From NCBI GenBank assembly GCA_016342325.1, contig JAEINR010000031.1, positions 1 through 56,121 of the forward strand: a stretch of 56,121 nt of DNA, given 5' to 3'. The notes beneath the pieces were generated by a model. That model saw nothing but the letters and a program-made list of their open reading frames with translations, made no database searches and had not been told where the DNA came from. A program made the translations under genes and the position numbers. Positions 16,747 through 25,852 of this stretch are shown piece by piece. Numbering within the stretch: the first letter of the stretch is position 1; each line of letters opens with the position of its first letter. The DNA comes from Desulfobacterium sp. Lineage in GTDB: Bacteria; Desulfobacterota; Desulfobacteria; Desulfobacterales; Desulfobacteraceae.

Positions 16747-16759
16747 TTTTTTTTGCCCA

Positions 16760-16783
16760 TTGAGTTTGGCACACCAAACTCAA
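16760..16783 (+). terminator. Perfect hairpin inside the feo operon (attenuator or processing site)
   Basis: TTGAGTTTGG (16760-16769) and CCAAACTCAA (16774-16783) form a 10-bp perfect stem with a four-base loop. There is no long T-run after it, only TTCTATT; the run of T lies before it. It could partly terminate transcription or stabilise the feoAB message and so set the ratio to the downstream genes. Confidence 0.5.
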
Positions 16784-16825
16784 TTCTATTAACGAGATTA
16801 ATTCACGCACACAAAAAGAAACGAA

Positions 16826-17812
16826 ATGAGAAGAAAAATGAACCCAAAAAATCTGATCACCCCAGGCATTATAGGACTTGTCCTGGGCGTCACCCTTTTC
16901 TGGAGCAACACCGTTCTTAGCGCCTGCTCGTCCACCCCCATGGCCCAAAAGGATGTGGTAATCATCGGGGAGCGGACCGTGGCAACGGCCCTTCGCCTCA
17001 ACATACTGCCCGCCGCCTGGGTGGGCAGGAAGACGCTGTGGGAGGGGGCCGGTGCCGCCAAAGCAGGCGCACAATTCCTGAGCTGCCCCAACGGCTTTGC
17101 CGGCCCCAAAAAAACCAAGGTAAAAAAAGCCCTGGAGCAGTACAAGGGCATGCCGGTCCTCCTTTCAAAAGCGGCCACCACCTGCCTCTACAAGCCCGAG
17201 ATCACTCCGGCAGTTCTTGAAAAACAGCTCAATGCCTGGGACATCACCCCGGTTGTCATCGATTTCACCAAGGGCATTGACCAGGCGGTCAAGACCCTGG
17301 GCGACTACTTTAACTGCCAAGAAAAAGCCACAGCCGAACTTGCCGCCTATCACAAACAGATGGACAGAGCCCAGACCCTGGCGGCCAAGGTAAGGCCGGG
17401 GATTAAGGTCGCAGTGATCAGCGGCACCTTCCAGGCTGCCACCGGCAAAAGCTTTCTAAGGCTTGAGGCCCCGGGCGGATATACGGACACCTACATCCTC
17501 AAAATGCTCAAGGCCCGTAACCTTGCCCATGCAGTGATCACCCCCCGGGACAAGATCTCCAAGGGGCATCTGACCATCAGGGAAATAGACAAAATCCTGG
17601 CGGCCACCCCGGATGTGATCGTGATCACCGGGGATAGCCTTGCCGTTCAGGTGGCCATTTCACGGGCTGTGGCAAAAAATCCTGCCCTTTCAAACACGCC
17701 GGCCCTCAAGAACCAGGCCGTCTTCTCTTTGCCCTTTTACAGCGATGCCGATCCCCTCTCCTACCCCCAGGTGCTCATGGAATGGGTCACCGCTTTAGGA
17801 GGGCAAGCTTAG
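16826..17812 (+). CDS. Periplasmic metal/siderophore-type binding lipoprotein
   Basis: A 328-residue protein of the class III (helical-linker) binding-protein type used for iron-siderophore, haem or metal uptake. VVIIGERTVATALRLNI starts lobe one, NAWDITPVVIDFTKGIDQAVKTLG leads to the linker, and KVAVISGTF, DKISKGHLTIREIDKI and PDVIVITGDSLAVQVAIS form lobe two. The signal peptide ends with lipobox LSAC (Cys34), so it is probably lipid-anchored. No ABC permease or ATPase gene is nearby, which is unusual; it may pass its ligand to FeoB or the other periplasmic proteins. A second ATG at codon 5 is an alternative start. Confidence 0.72.
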   Translation: MRRKMNPKNLITPGIIGLVLGVTLFWSNTVLSACSSTPMAQKDVVIIGERTVATALRLNILPAAWVGRKTLWEGAGAAKAGAQFLSCPNGFAGPKKTKVKKALEQYKGMPVLLSKAATTCLYKPEITPAVLEKQLNAWDITPVVIDFTKGIDQAVKTLGDYFNCQEKATAELAAYHKQMDRAQTLAAKVRPGIKVAVISGTFQAATGKSFLRLEAPGGYTDTYILKMLKARNLAHAVITPRDKISKGHLTIREIDKILAATPDVIVITGDSLAVQVAISRAVAKNPALSNTPALKNQAVFSLPFYSDADPLSYPQVLMEWVTALGGQA

Positions 17813-17862
17813 CTTATTACGGACTCACTTTTTTACGCTTAATGTTTAACAAAGGAAACACC

Positions 17863-18705
17863 ATGAATAAATCTGCCATTCTAAAAAACATCAACCGTTG
17901 CCTTTCACCCAGGCATATCCTTGCCATCGCCGCATGCATTTTCTTCGCTTCCAGCGCCTTTGGCCACACCCTCTACATCCAGTCCAGCCGCTACCATGTC
18001 CACGAGGGTAAACAATCCCCTCTCTTTTTCTGCTACGGCCACCACATTCCGGTTTCCGACGGCCTCCGGGCAAAGAAACTGAACAATATCAAGGTCCACA
18101 CCCCCCAAGGAGCGGTGCGGGAAATTGATATCCGGGATGAAACCTCCCTGCACTCCTACATGGTCGACTATGACACCCCTGGCACCTATGTACTGACAGC
18201 AGAAACAAACCCCGGTTATTATACGATTTATATTGATAAAAAGGGCCGAGAACACCATGTGATCAAACCGAAAAACCGTGTTAAGGACAAGGCCCAAAAA
18301 ATCATAACCAGCCTCTACTGCAACCAGTACACCAAGACATATGTGGTGTGCGACACCCCGTCCCCGAAATTTCCCGCCCGGGTGGGCCTGCCCCTGGAAC
18401 TTGTGCCGACCAAGGATATCTCAACCCTGAAGCCCGGCGAGACCCTGGAGCTTACCGTTTGGTCCAACGGCAAGCCCTTTAACGGTGAGGGCAGCTGGGA
18501 TGCCTCTTATAACGGCTACTCCACCGAAGCTGAGGAAATGTTTTACAAAAAAACAACCGTCGCAAACGGCGAAACCCTGAAGGTCCCCATTACCCAATCG
18601 GGCCGCTGGTTCATTCGCTACTCCACGAATATCGATGCCACGGGCAAGGCACTTAACGCCTGTAACCAGCTCAAGCAGGCGGCCTCCCTTGTATTTCAAT
18701 TCTAA
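17863..18705 (+). CDS. DUF4198-type periplasmic protein with predicted N-terminal histidine (copy 1)
   Basis: A 280-residue exported protein. The signal peptide ends SSAFG and the mature protein would begin HTLYIQSSRYHVHEG (His35). The body has two beta-sandwich-like parts: HTLYIQ...PLFFCYGHHIPVSDGL, then LPLELVPTKDISTLKPGETLELTVWSNGKP and SGRWFIRYSTNI near the end. This layout matches DUF4198 proteins, often found next to nickel, cobalt or iron transport genes. ATG 17863 with AAAGGA upstream is chosen over the longer frame. A second family member is at 26603-27496. Likely role: periplasmic metal capture or delivery to a TonB or Feo component (inference). Confidence 0.78.
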   Translation: MNKSAILKNINRCLSPRHILAIAACIFFASSAFGHTLYIQSSRYHVHEGKQSPLFFCYGHHIPVSDGLRAKKLNNIKVHTPQGAVREIDIRDETSLHSYMVDYDTPGTYVLTAETNPGYYTIYIDKKGREHHVIKPKNRVKDKAQKIITSLYCNQYTKTYVVCDTPSPKFPARVGLPLELVPTKDISTLKPGETLELTVWSNGKPFNGEGSWDASYNGYSTEAEEMFYKKTTVANGETLKVPITQSGRWFIRYSTNIDATGKALNACNQLKQAASLVFQF

Positions 18706-18796
18706 AATGGGGGTCAGGCCTAGCTTGTTGTCGTTGTTTGGATCACTTTTTCATACCAAAAAAACAACAAACCAAAACCTTCTGGAGGCTAATCCA

Positions 18797-19585
18797 TTGT
18801 ATTCAGAGAAAACCATATCCTTGACCGTATTCCTTTTTACAGTCCTGGTCTTTTTTTTCACCCCTCCCTGTTTTGCCAACGATCCGCCCTCCCAGGGGGA
18901 AGCGATCCGGCAAACAGTGGCAACCACCATGGAAGTCCAGAAGGAATGCCAAAAAACCGAAGCAGGATGGACAGACGAGCGAGCCAAGATGGAATCCCGC
19001 CACACCGCACTCCAACAGGAAAGCACACGGCTTGAAACCCGGCTGACCCGGCTGGAACGACTGCTCCGCCTCGAACAGGAACAGCAGGAAGAGAGCCTCC
19101 GGAAAAAAGCGGAGGCCGATCGTATCCGGAACGAATTATCCGACTATCTTGAATCGGTGCTTTCCGCCCTGGAAGCCCAGGCCGGAAAGGATCTTCCGTT
19201 TTTAACCGAAGAACGACGGGCACGGATAGACGCCCTTAAGGCGCTTCTGGTGGATCCGGCGGAATCGTCAGCAGAGAAATTCAGACGGGTGTTTGAAGCC
19301 CTCCAGATCGAAGCGGAATACGGTAATACCATTGAAACGGTCCAGGAAAACATCGACCTTGACGGCAAACAAACCCTGGTGGATCTCTTCCGGCTCGGCA
19401 GGGCATCCCTCTTTTTCCTCTCCTTGGACAAGGAAAAGGCCGGTTATTTCGACCGAACCGCCGGCATGTGGAAAACGCTCCCAAAATCCGAAAACGACGC
19501 CATGGAGACGGCCATTGCAATGGCCCGGCTGGAACGAACCGTGGAACTTGTTAAACTCCCCCTGGGAAGGATTGTAAAACCATGA
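18797..19585 (+). CDS. DUF3450 periplasmic coiled-coil protein
   Basis: A TTG at 18797 with GGAGG eight bases upstream gives a 262-residue protein starting (M)YSEKTISLTVFLF; the longer frame from 18635 overlaps DUF4198 and lacks a ribosome site. A signal peptide (ending CFAND) is followed by a long charged coiled coil (about residues 40-105) and the DUF3450 core (LPFLTEERRARIDALKALL, ...QTLVDLFRLGRASLFFLSLD). DUF3450 proteins typically precede ExbB/ExbD/TonB/TPR genes, as here, and are thought to be part of the periplasmic arm of that energy-transducing system. It overlaps the next gene by four bases. Confidence 0.88.
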   Translation: MYSEKTISLTVFLFTVLVFFFTPPCFANDPPSQGEAIRQTVATTMEVQKECQKTEAGWTDERAKMESRHTALQQESTRLETRLTRLERLLRLEQEQQEESLRKKAEADRIRNELSDYLESVLSALEAQAGKDLPFLTEERRARIDALKALLVDPAESSAEKFRRVFEALQIEAEYGNTIETVQENIDLDGKQTLVDLFRLGRASLFFLSLDKEKAGYFDRTAGMWKTLPKSENDAMETAIAMARLERTVELVKLPLGRIVKP

Positions 19586-20967
19586 AAAAATATTGTTTAA
19601 CCCTTGCTTTCTGCCTTGTGTTTGCCCTGCCCCTCCAGGCCAGGGACATGAGAGAAGCCTCTGTTTTCGCCAAACAGGCGTTGGACCAGGCCCAGGCGAA
19701 ACAAGGGGCCCGGACAAAAGAGATCCACCATACCCGGGAAGATATGCTGGCGGAAATCACCCGGTTGACAACGGCCAACAAGACCCTGGCCGGCAACATC
19801 AAATCCATCACCGGACAGATCAAAGACCTCCAGGCCGCGAATGCCGCCCTCGACCAGGCAGCCGCCAACGACCAATCCGCCATGGACGAATTATCCGGAG
19901 CGGTGCGCATGGGCGCAGGCAACCTCAAGGCCCTGTTGGCGGCCTCCATGTTCACGGCCTGGGATCCGGGCCGTCTGGACCGGCTCAAACCGGTGCTGGA
20001 CACCAAACGATTCCCGGGGATCGACGACATGAAGGTCCTCTCGGACCTGTTCCTGGAGGAAAGCCGGCTCACGGGAAACGTTGAGATAAAAGAGGGCACG
20101 TTTATCAATGACCAGGGCGAAGCCGAGACCGGGGAGATTCTTACTTTGGGCGGTTTTACCGCCGCTTACAGAAGTCAGGGAAACACAGGCTTCCTCAACT
20201 ACTCCCAGGAGAGCAACAAACTCTATGCCCTGTCGGCGCTGCCCTCCCGGACCGTTCAAAGAAATCTGGACCGTTACATGGATGGCAATGAAGATGCCGT
20301 ATATATCGATGTATCCAGGGGCGGTGCCCTCCGCCAGATCACCCACAAGCAGACCTTTACAGACCAGGTAAAAAAAGGCGGCCTCCTGGTCTGGCCCATC
20401 CTGGGGCTCGGCCTTCTGGCACTTTTTATCGGCCTTGAACGCACCCTGTTCCTCGGCCGGGTCCACGCCAATACGGACAAGGTCATGGGCAAGGTAAACA
20501 CCCTTGCAGCAGATGGGCGCTGGGAAGATTGCGACAACATGGTTAAAAACGAAAAAAAGATCCCCGTTTACAACGTCCTGAGAACCGGCCTGGGCGCCCG
20601 GTCCGAAGACCGGGAGACCCTGGAAAGCATCCTCCAGGAGGCGATCCTGAAGGAGCTGCCCCGCCTGGAGCGATTCCTGCCCATGCTCAACATCATGGGG
20701 GCCGTGGCCCCCCTCCTGGGGCTGCTTGGCACCGTTACCGGCATGATCGCCACCTTCCACGTGATCACCCTGTACGGCACCGGGGATCCCCGGATGATGT
20801 CCGGCGGTATCTCCACTGCCCTTGTGACCACCATGCTCGGCCTCATTGTGGCCATCCCCATCATGCTCGTCTACACATTTCTCTGCCGCCAGGTGGAACA
20901 TGTGATCGGCGACATGGAGGAGAAAGCCGTGGCCTTGACCAATATCATTTTCAGGGAGAAGCGTTAG
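19582..20967 (+). CDS. Large ExbB/TolQ-type proton channel with periplasmic coiled-coil extension
   Basis: A 461-residue MotA/TolQ/ExbB-family protein about twice the size of ordinary ExbB. A signal peptide (1-20) precedes a periplasmic region (about 21-270) that begins with a coiled coil. Three transmembrane segments follow near 275-292, 365-385 and 410-432 with the family signature MGAVAPLLGLLGTVTGMIATF. It is paired with a second, short ExbB directly downstream. In such DUF3450-ExbB-ExbB-ExbD-TonB-TPR operons the large form probably supports a bigger periplasmic energy-coupling complex. Confidence 0.9.
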   Translation: MKKYCLTLAFCLVFALPLQARDMREASVFAKQALDQAQAKQGARTKEIHHTREDMLAEITRLTTANKTLAGNIKSITGQIKDLQAANAALDQAAANDQSAMDELSGAVRMGAGNLKALLAASMFTAWDPGRLDRLKPVLDTKRFPGIDDMKVLSDLFLEESRLTGNVEIKEGTFINDQGEAETGEILTLGGFTAAYRSQGNTGFLNYSQESNKLYALSALPSRTVQRNLDRYMDGNEDAVYIDVSRGGALRQITHKQTFTDQVKKGGLLVWPILGLGLLALFIGLERTLFLGRVHANTDKVMGKVNTLAADGRWEDCDNMVKNEKKIPVYNVLRTGLGARSEDRETLESILQEAILKELPRLERFLPMLNIMGAVAPLLGLLGTVTGMIATFHVITLYGTGDPRMMSGGISTALVTTMLGLIVAIPIMLVYTFLCRQVEHVIGDMEEKAVALTNIIFREKR

Positions 20968-20969
20968 CA

Positions 20970-21563
20970 ATGGATCTTATCCACGATCTTTACCACTACC
21001 TGGGCCAGGGGGGCCTGGTGATGATTCCCCTGATCCTCTGCTCCCTGACCATGTGGACCCTGATCCTCGACCGGATGTTCTACTTTTACGCCCTTGAATC
21101 CAGGGACATCGAGATCTCCCAGCTCACCACCGTACTCAGGGAAAAGCGGGTGCCCGTGAACCGTTACGGCCTCAAGGCCCATCTTGTCCGCTACTATCTG
21201 ACCCACCGCACCGGCGATCCCTTTGTGGACAAGCGCATCCTGGAAGAATGCGCCATGTCCATAAATCCGAAACTCACCCGGTTTCTGGCCATCATTGCGG
21301 TCCTGGCCGCAGTATCCCCCCTGTTCGGCCTTCTGGGAACCGTCACCGGCATGATCACCACCTTTGACGTGATTACCCTGTTCGGCAACGGCAATGCCAG
21401 GGCCATGGCAGGCGGCATATCAGAAGCCCTGGTCACCACCCAGAGCGGACTCATGGTCTCCATTCCGGGGATGCTCATGGGCACGCTTCTCTTCAGGCGC
21501 TCCGCCCGGGCCCAGGCCCATCTCAAGGAAGCCGTCATGATACTAAAAAGGAGTCTACAATGA
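20970..21563 (+). CDS. exbB: ExbB proton channel subunit
   Basis: A 197-residue inner-membrane channel protein with three transmembrane segments. The signature AAVSPLFGLLGTVTGMITTFDVITLFG and the STx-type end (SEALVTTQSGLMVSIPGML) are clear. It works with ExbD to feed proton-motive force to TonB. It starts two bases after the large ExbB stop and overlaps exbD by four bases. Confidence 0.94.
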   Translation: MDLIHDLYHYLGQGGLVMIPLILCSLTMWTLILDRMFYFYALESRDIEISQLTTVLREKRVPVNRYGLKAHLVRYYLTHRTGDPFVDKRILEECAMSINPKLTRFLAIIAVLAAVSPLFGLLGTVTGMITTFDVITLFGNGNARAMAGGISEALVTTQSGLMVSIPGMLMGTLLFRRSARAQAHLKEAVMILKRSLQ

Positions 21564-21982
21564 TCAATGTCAGAGGCTCGGTACGAATGAAATCCAAGGA
21601 GGCGGAGATCAACATCTCCCCCCTCATCGACCTGGTGTTCCTGCTGCTCATCTTTTTCATGGTCACAACAAGCTTTGTCAAGGAAACGGGCATCGATGTC
21701 CGGCGGCCCTCGGCATCCACGGCAACCCTTGCGGAAAACGGTAACATCCTGGTTGCGGTTTCAGACAAGGGAACCATCCATTTTGACGGCAGAAAAATAG
21801 ACCTGAGAAGCCTTCGCTCCCACATCACCCGGACCCTTGCTGAAAATCCGGAAGGATCGGTGGTCATCGTGGCGGACAAGGTGAGCTACACCGGCATTGT
21901 CATCCGGGTGATGGACCAGTGCAGGCTGGCCGGTGCCAAGCGGGTGAGCATCGCTGCATCCAAAACAGGCAAGGAGAGTTAA
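21560..21982 (+). CDS. exbD: ExbD biopolymer transport subunit
   Basis: A 140-residue single-span protein. The membrane helix carries the essential aspartate in INISPLIDLVFLLLIFFMV; a periplasmic domain follows (GTIHFDGRKIDLRSLRSHI, ...VVIVADKVSYTGIVIRVMDQCRLAGAKRVSIAA). Its stop overlaps the tonB start by one base. Confidence 0.95.
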   Translation: MINVRGSVRMKSKEAEINISPLIDLVFLLLIFFMVTTSFVKETGIDVRRPSASTATLAENGNILVAVSDKGTIHFDGRKIDLRSLRSHITRTLAENPEGSVVIVADKVSYTGIVIRVMDQCRLAGAKRVSIAASKTGKES

Positions 21983-22668
21983 TGGACGCCCTGGTATTTA
22001 AATCCCATGGGGGCCGCAGCCTGGCCGGTGCCCTTGTCATCAACCTGGTTCTCTTCTGCTCGCTTCCGGGTCTCATCTCGGTCACCCGCCAGGACAACGA
22101 TGTTGAAAGCCTCAATGTGGTCAACTTCACCCGGATAAAACCGGAGCAGCACCTGCCTCCGGAAAAACCAAAGCCGAAGGAGAAAGCGCCTGAGGTGCCT
22201 AAAAAAGTGGTGGAGATGACCCGAACAAAGCCCACCCGGATCAGCCCCCAACGCTTTAAGATGAACCTGCCCCGGATGGATCTTGACATCGATCCACGGC
22301 TTACGGGGGGAATTCCCGTTGTAGCACCGCTTCCCCAGGTGCAGCCCCGGGCCACCATTGATTTCAACGGCCTGTTTGACATGAACGACCTTGACACCAT
22401 TCCAATTCCCTCGTTCAAGACCAACCCCCGCTATCCTTACCGGGCAAAGCGCCTGGGACTTGAAGGAGAAGTAAAGATCCGATTCCGGGTGGACAAGGAG
22501 GGAACGGTTTCCGACGTCACCATTGTTGAAGCCACCCCCCCGGAAATCTTTGATACGAGCGTCATCAATGCGGTTTCCACATGGAAATACACGCCGGGTG
22601 AGTTGTCCGGCAGGCAGGTGGAAACCCTTGTCACAACGACCATACTCTTTAAACTGGAGGGCCAGTGA
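21982..22668 (+). CDS. tonB: TonB energy transducer
   Basis: A 228-residue protein with an N-terminal membrane anchor (about 12-32), a proline/lysine-rich spacer (PPEKPKPKEKAPEVPKK) and a C-terminal TonB domain (NPRYPYRAKRLGLEGEVKIR, ...VINAVSTWKYTPGE). ATG 21982 overlaps the exbD stop; a longer in-frame start at 21919 lies inside exbD and is rejected. It would energise the TonB-dependent receptor encoded at 30286-32247. Confidence 0.94.
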   Translation: MDALVFKSHGGRSLAGALVINLVLFCSLPGLISVTRQDNDVESLNVVNFTRIKPEQHLPPEKPKPKEKAPEVPKKVVEMTRTKPTRISPQRFKMNLPRMDLDIDPRLTGGIPVVAPLPQVQPRATIDFNGLFDMNDLDTIPIPSFKTNPRYPYRAKRLGLEGEVKIRFRVDKEGTVSDVTIVEATPPEIFDTSVINAVSTWKYTPGELSGRQVETLVTTTILFKLEGQ

Positions 22669-23864
22669 TGAACACCTTTAGAAAAACAATCCTGCTCCTT
22701 GGAACAACACTCTTACTTTGCACGGCCACCCTGGGAACCGCCGTTGCCGGTCCAGGGGACGCAGATCTCAGCCCCCGGGCACGGACCGCCCTGGTGGACG
22801 CCCAGAAGCAGATGGCACTTGAAAACCCGGAACAGGCCAAAACAGTGCTCCAGGCGTTTCTCGAAAAACATCCCAACGAGGATCACCACTTTGTGGAGTA
22901 CACCCTGGCGGGTCTTCTCTACGGCGAAAACCGTCTTGAAGAAGCTGGCAGACACTATAAGAAAACCGTTGCACTTTGCCCGGACTACAGCCCCGGATGG
23001 CAGAACCTCGGCAAGGTCTGCTTTGACCTTAAGCGGTTCGCCGACGCCGCAACCGCCATGGAAACGAGCTACAGGATCTGCCCTAAAAAAAACCCCCTTT
23101 TTCTCTTCCATGCTGCCGTGGCCCACATCTCGGCCAAGGCCCCTGAAAAGGCCCTGGACCACATGCTGTTTCTCACATCGGGCAGGGCTGGCAAACCCGA
23201 AACAAAATGGGTCAAGATCCTCACCCGCCTGGCCATGGAGCTGAAATGCCCGGGAAAGGCCCTTAAAACCGTGGAGCGCCTCCTGAAAGACCCGACGCCG
23301 GATCCAGTGCTCTGGCGCCTGGCCGCCAACCTCTACCTGGCCATGGAAAACCACACGGAATCGGCAAAGGCCCTGGCCGTCTTTGCCATGGTGCATCCCC
23401 TGTCCGCCCAGGACGAGACCCTGCTGGCAGATCTATACCACCGCATCGGCATCCCGGACAAGGCGGCAGATCACTACCAGCATGTGGTCGAAAAAAAGCC
23501 GAGCAGGCGCCTCTACGAACGCATGGTGTCCGCCCGGTTGGAAGCCTGTGACAACGACAGGGCCCTTGTCGCTGTTGACAAGGGGATTACGGCGTATCCC
23601 GATTCAAAGGGATTATGGAAGCTCAAGGGATGGATCTGCTATGGCCGCAACCAGTTTAATCCGGCGCTAGAGGCCTTTTCCAGGGCACTTGAGCTGGATA
23701 AAACCGATAAAAAGGCCTGCTTCATGAAAGGACTGTGCGCCTCAAGATCCGGGGCATTTGAAACCGCAAAACAGGCCCTGGAACGGGCCAGCACCTTTCC
23801 CGAATACAAGCGCCAGGCCCTGTCATTGATCCGGGAGATGGAACAAAGGGTTAAAAAATCATGA
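22668..23864 (+). CDS. Exported TPR-repeat protein of the TonB operon
   Basis: A 398-residue protein with a signal peptide (ending GTAVAGPGD) and helical TPR-type repeats throughout, clear near DHHFVEYTLAGLLYGENRLEEA, YSPGWQNLGKVCFDLKRFADA and FNPALEAFSRALELDKTDKKA. ATG 22668 overlaps the tonB stop (TGATG). TPR partners are standard in DUF3450/ExbB/TonB operons and probably scaffold the periplasmic complex; the exact contact is unknown. Confidence 0.87.
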   Translation: MNTFRKTILLLGTTLLLCTATLGTAVAGPGDADLSPRARTALVDAQKQMALENPEQAKTVLQAFLEKHPNEDHHFVEYTLAGLLYGENRLEEAGRHYKKTVALCPDYSPGWQNLGKVCFDLKRFADAATAMETSYRICPKKNPLFLFHAAVAHISAKAPEKALDHMLFLTSGRAGKPETKWVKILTRLAMELKCPGKALKTVERLLKDPTPDPVLWRLAANLYLAMENHTESAKALAVFAMVHPLSAQDETLLADLYHRIGIPDKAADHYQHVVEKKPSRRLYERMVSARLEACDNDRALVAVDKGITAYPDSKGLWKLKGWICYGRNQFNPALEAFSRALELDKTDKKACFMKGLCASRSGAFETAKQALERASTFPEYKRQALSLIREMEQRVKKS

Positions 23865-24871
23865 GCCGTGTCCTGAACTTTAAAAGCGACTATCTGCCGC
23901 CAAAGGATCCTGACAAAAACCGGTACGGCAAATATGTCCATGAGCTCGGGGGAATGGACGCCCCCGGGGAGCTGTTCAATATCATTCCGGTAAAACCCGG
24001 CCTGGTTCTCTCCTACGGTACCCATGCCGGCCTCCCCTGCCCTTGCCCCTCCATCAACTTTGAGATAGGAAGTTCCCCGGTGGATTTCACCTTCTGCCTG
24101 GCCGGCACCGCCACCCACAGGTACCACCGGTTTAAAGGCCGGAAAAACATATTTGAGTTCACCCCCCAACCCGGCATGAACGTGATCTCTTCCCTGTCCC
24201 ACATCTGGGGAAATATGGATTTTCATTCACTGGAAAAAATCGCCTGGGTGGGCCTCAAGGTCGACCCCCAGCTGCTGTTCTCCTATCTTGAGCAGCAGAT
24301 GGACACCGTGCCAAAGGAGCTTGCGACCCGCTTTGACAAGGGCGACCGCCACCACTGTTTCCTCACCCGGCAAATGACGCCCCTGATGCAGGCAACGGCA
24401 TGGCAAATCATCCATCCGCCCTACACGGGAAAGGCGCGGGAGCTCTTTCTTGAGAGCCGGGCCCTGGCGCTTTTGGCCCAGCAGGTCACGGCCCTCACCC
24501 AGGCAGGCCCGGCCCATCCCCCAATCCTGCCCACCCCGGCCGACCTTGAACGCATCCATGGGGCAAAAGCAATCCTGCTCAAGGATATCCAGGCCCCCCC
24601 CACCATTCCGAGACTGGCACGGCTCGCCGGTATCAACGAATTCAAGCTAAAGCGGGGCTTCAAACAGGCCTTCAGCACCACCATCTTCGGCTGCCTCCAG
24701 CAGCACCGGATGAAAACCGCCCACACCCTGCTCCGGGATACATCCAAGAACATAAGCGAGGTCGCCTCGGAGGTGGGCTACACCAACGTCAGCCACTTTA
24801 TCAATGCCTATCGAAAGCAGTTCGGCATCACCCCAGGCGTCTTTAAAAAAACCATCCGGAATGCCGGTTAG
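23861..24871 (+). CDS. AraC-family regulator, PchR/YbtA-like
   Basis: A 336-residue regulator with an N-terminal ligand domain of the PchR type (FEIGSSPVDFTFCLAGTATHRY, EFTPQPGMNVIS, then EKIAWVGLKVDP). The C-terminal double helix-turn-helix (about 245-336) reads PTIPRLARLAGINEFKLKRG...NISEVASEVGYTNVSHFINA. PchR-type proteins activate siderophore uptake genes when bound to the iron-siderophore. It is the last gene of the feo-TonB operon and overlaps the TPR gene by four bases, so it is probably autoregulated and is the best candidate controller for the receptor operon too. Confidence 0.9.
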   Translation: MSRVLNFKSDYLPPKDPDKNRYGKYVHELGGMDAPGELFNIIPVKPGLVLSYGTHAGLPCPCPSINFEIGSSPVDFTFCLAGTATHRYHRFKGRKNIFEFTPQPGMNVISSLSHIWGNMDFHSLEKIAWVGLKVDPQLLFSYLEQQMDTVPKELATRFDKGDRHHCFLTRQMTPLMQATAWQIIHPPYTGKARELFLESRALALLAQQVTALTQAGPAHPPILPTPADLERIHGAKAILLKDIQAPPTIPRLARLAGINEFKLKRGFKQAFSTTIFGCLQQHRMKTAHTLLRDTSKNISEVASEVGYTNVSHFINAYRKQFGITPGVFKKTIRNAG

Positions 24872-24949
24872 AACAACCGACCATTCAGACGGTTCAATTT
24901 CTTCTGTGGAATGGTGATAATCCCTGAATGGGCAAAAATGGCGCTGGGA

Positions 24950-25852
24950 TCATGGGGTAAGGGACCCAAACAGAAGCAGGCCCAGGAGGCTGACCATGAG
25001 GGCGCCGGCAAACTCAAAGGAGAGTTCCACGGTCTCGGCAAGGCCGGGCCGTTGGTCCAGGCGCCCGAGGGTCATGGTCTTGCCCTTGAGCACCACCGTG
25101 ACCACCGCCGAAATGGTCACGCCCATTCCCATGGCCGTTGACAAAGAGAGAATCATCCCAAGGCCCATCATGTCCATGGACATGGTAAAGAGCATGATCA
25201 GCACCACCCCCGGGCATGGCACCATGCCCGTGAAAAACGCCATGGCAAATAGATTGCTCCTTTTGGGAGCCGCCTTGGTCGGGCGATCCTGTTGCCGCCG
25301 ACGGCGCCAGCTGATCAGGTTCCTAACCAGGAGAACCGCCCCCATCAAGAAAATGAGGGCATAGCTTATCTTCTGCATCATAAGGGTTGTCCTGTCCAGG
25401 GAACCTGTAATCCGCACATCCAGGATCTCCCGGAGAACCACCACCAAAATAACGGCCGACAGGGCATGGAACACGGCAATGAGGTTGCCGAGCAGGAGCC
25501 CGTTGCCCAGCCGCCGGCCCCTGGAAAAGAGGTAGGAGGTAGCAACGGCCTTGCCATGGCCCGGTCCTGCCGCATGGAGCACCCCGTAGGAGAACGACAG
25601 CAGCACAAGGACAAAGAGCGGTTTAATGCTCTTCTCCGCCTTGGCCTGGCGCACTTGCCGGGTGATCTTCTGTTTCAGGGTGTACTGGAGCATCACCAGC
25701 CTTGCCATCACCGGATTGGAAAAACCCGGGCGCTTTTCGACCACAGGGGGGGCAGGCCCGGATGACCCGGAAGCAAACGGGTTGTTGGCAAGGGTGGCCG
25801 TCGGGGCCAGGAATAGGCTGCAAAGGAGAAAAAGGACGATCAATCGGTTCAT
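24950..25852 (-). CDS. NicO/RcnA-type nickel/cobalt permease
   Basis: A 300-residue inner-membrane protein with a signal-like N-terminus, a proline-rich periplasmic stretch, and about six membrane spans. The family motif SYGVLHAAGPGHGKAVATSYL and a second conserved CPGVVLIMLF segment are present. NicO proteins move Ni(II), Co(II) or related ions; uptake or export cannot be told from sequence. It overlaps the DUF1007 gene upstream, a classic pairing. It converges on the AraC gene, with only a weak AACCG/CGGTT hairpin (24875-24894) between them. Confidence 0.85.
   Translation of the reverse strand: MNRLIVLFLLCSLFLAPTATLANNPFASGSSGPAPPVVEKRPGFSNPVMARLVMLQYTLKQKITRQVRQAKAEKSIKPLFVLVLLSFSYGVLHAAGPGHGKAVATSYLFSRGRRLGNGLLLGNLIAVFHALSAVILVVVLREILDVRITGSLDRTTLMMQKISYALIFLMGAVLLVRNLISWRRRRQQDRPTKAAPKRSNLFAMAFFTGMVPCPGVVLIMLFTMSMDMMGLGMILSLSTAMGMGVTISAVVTVVLKGKTMTLGRLDQRPGLAETVELSFEFAGALMVSLLGLLLFGSLTP

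Noticed and set aside
19891-20970. A 359-codon minus-strand frame
   Set aside because: Antisense to the large exbB gene, which has clear family motifs and operon coupling.
24875-24894. Terminator between the AraC and NicO genes
   Set aside because: The AACCG/CGGTT stem is only five base pairs with a ten-base loop and no T-run.
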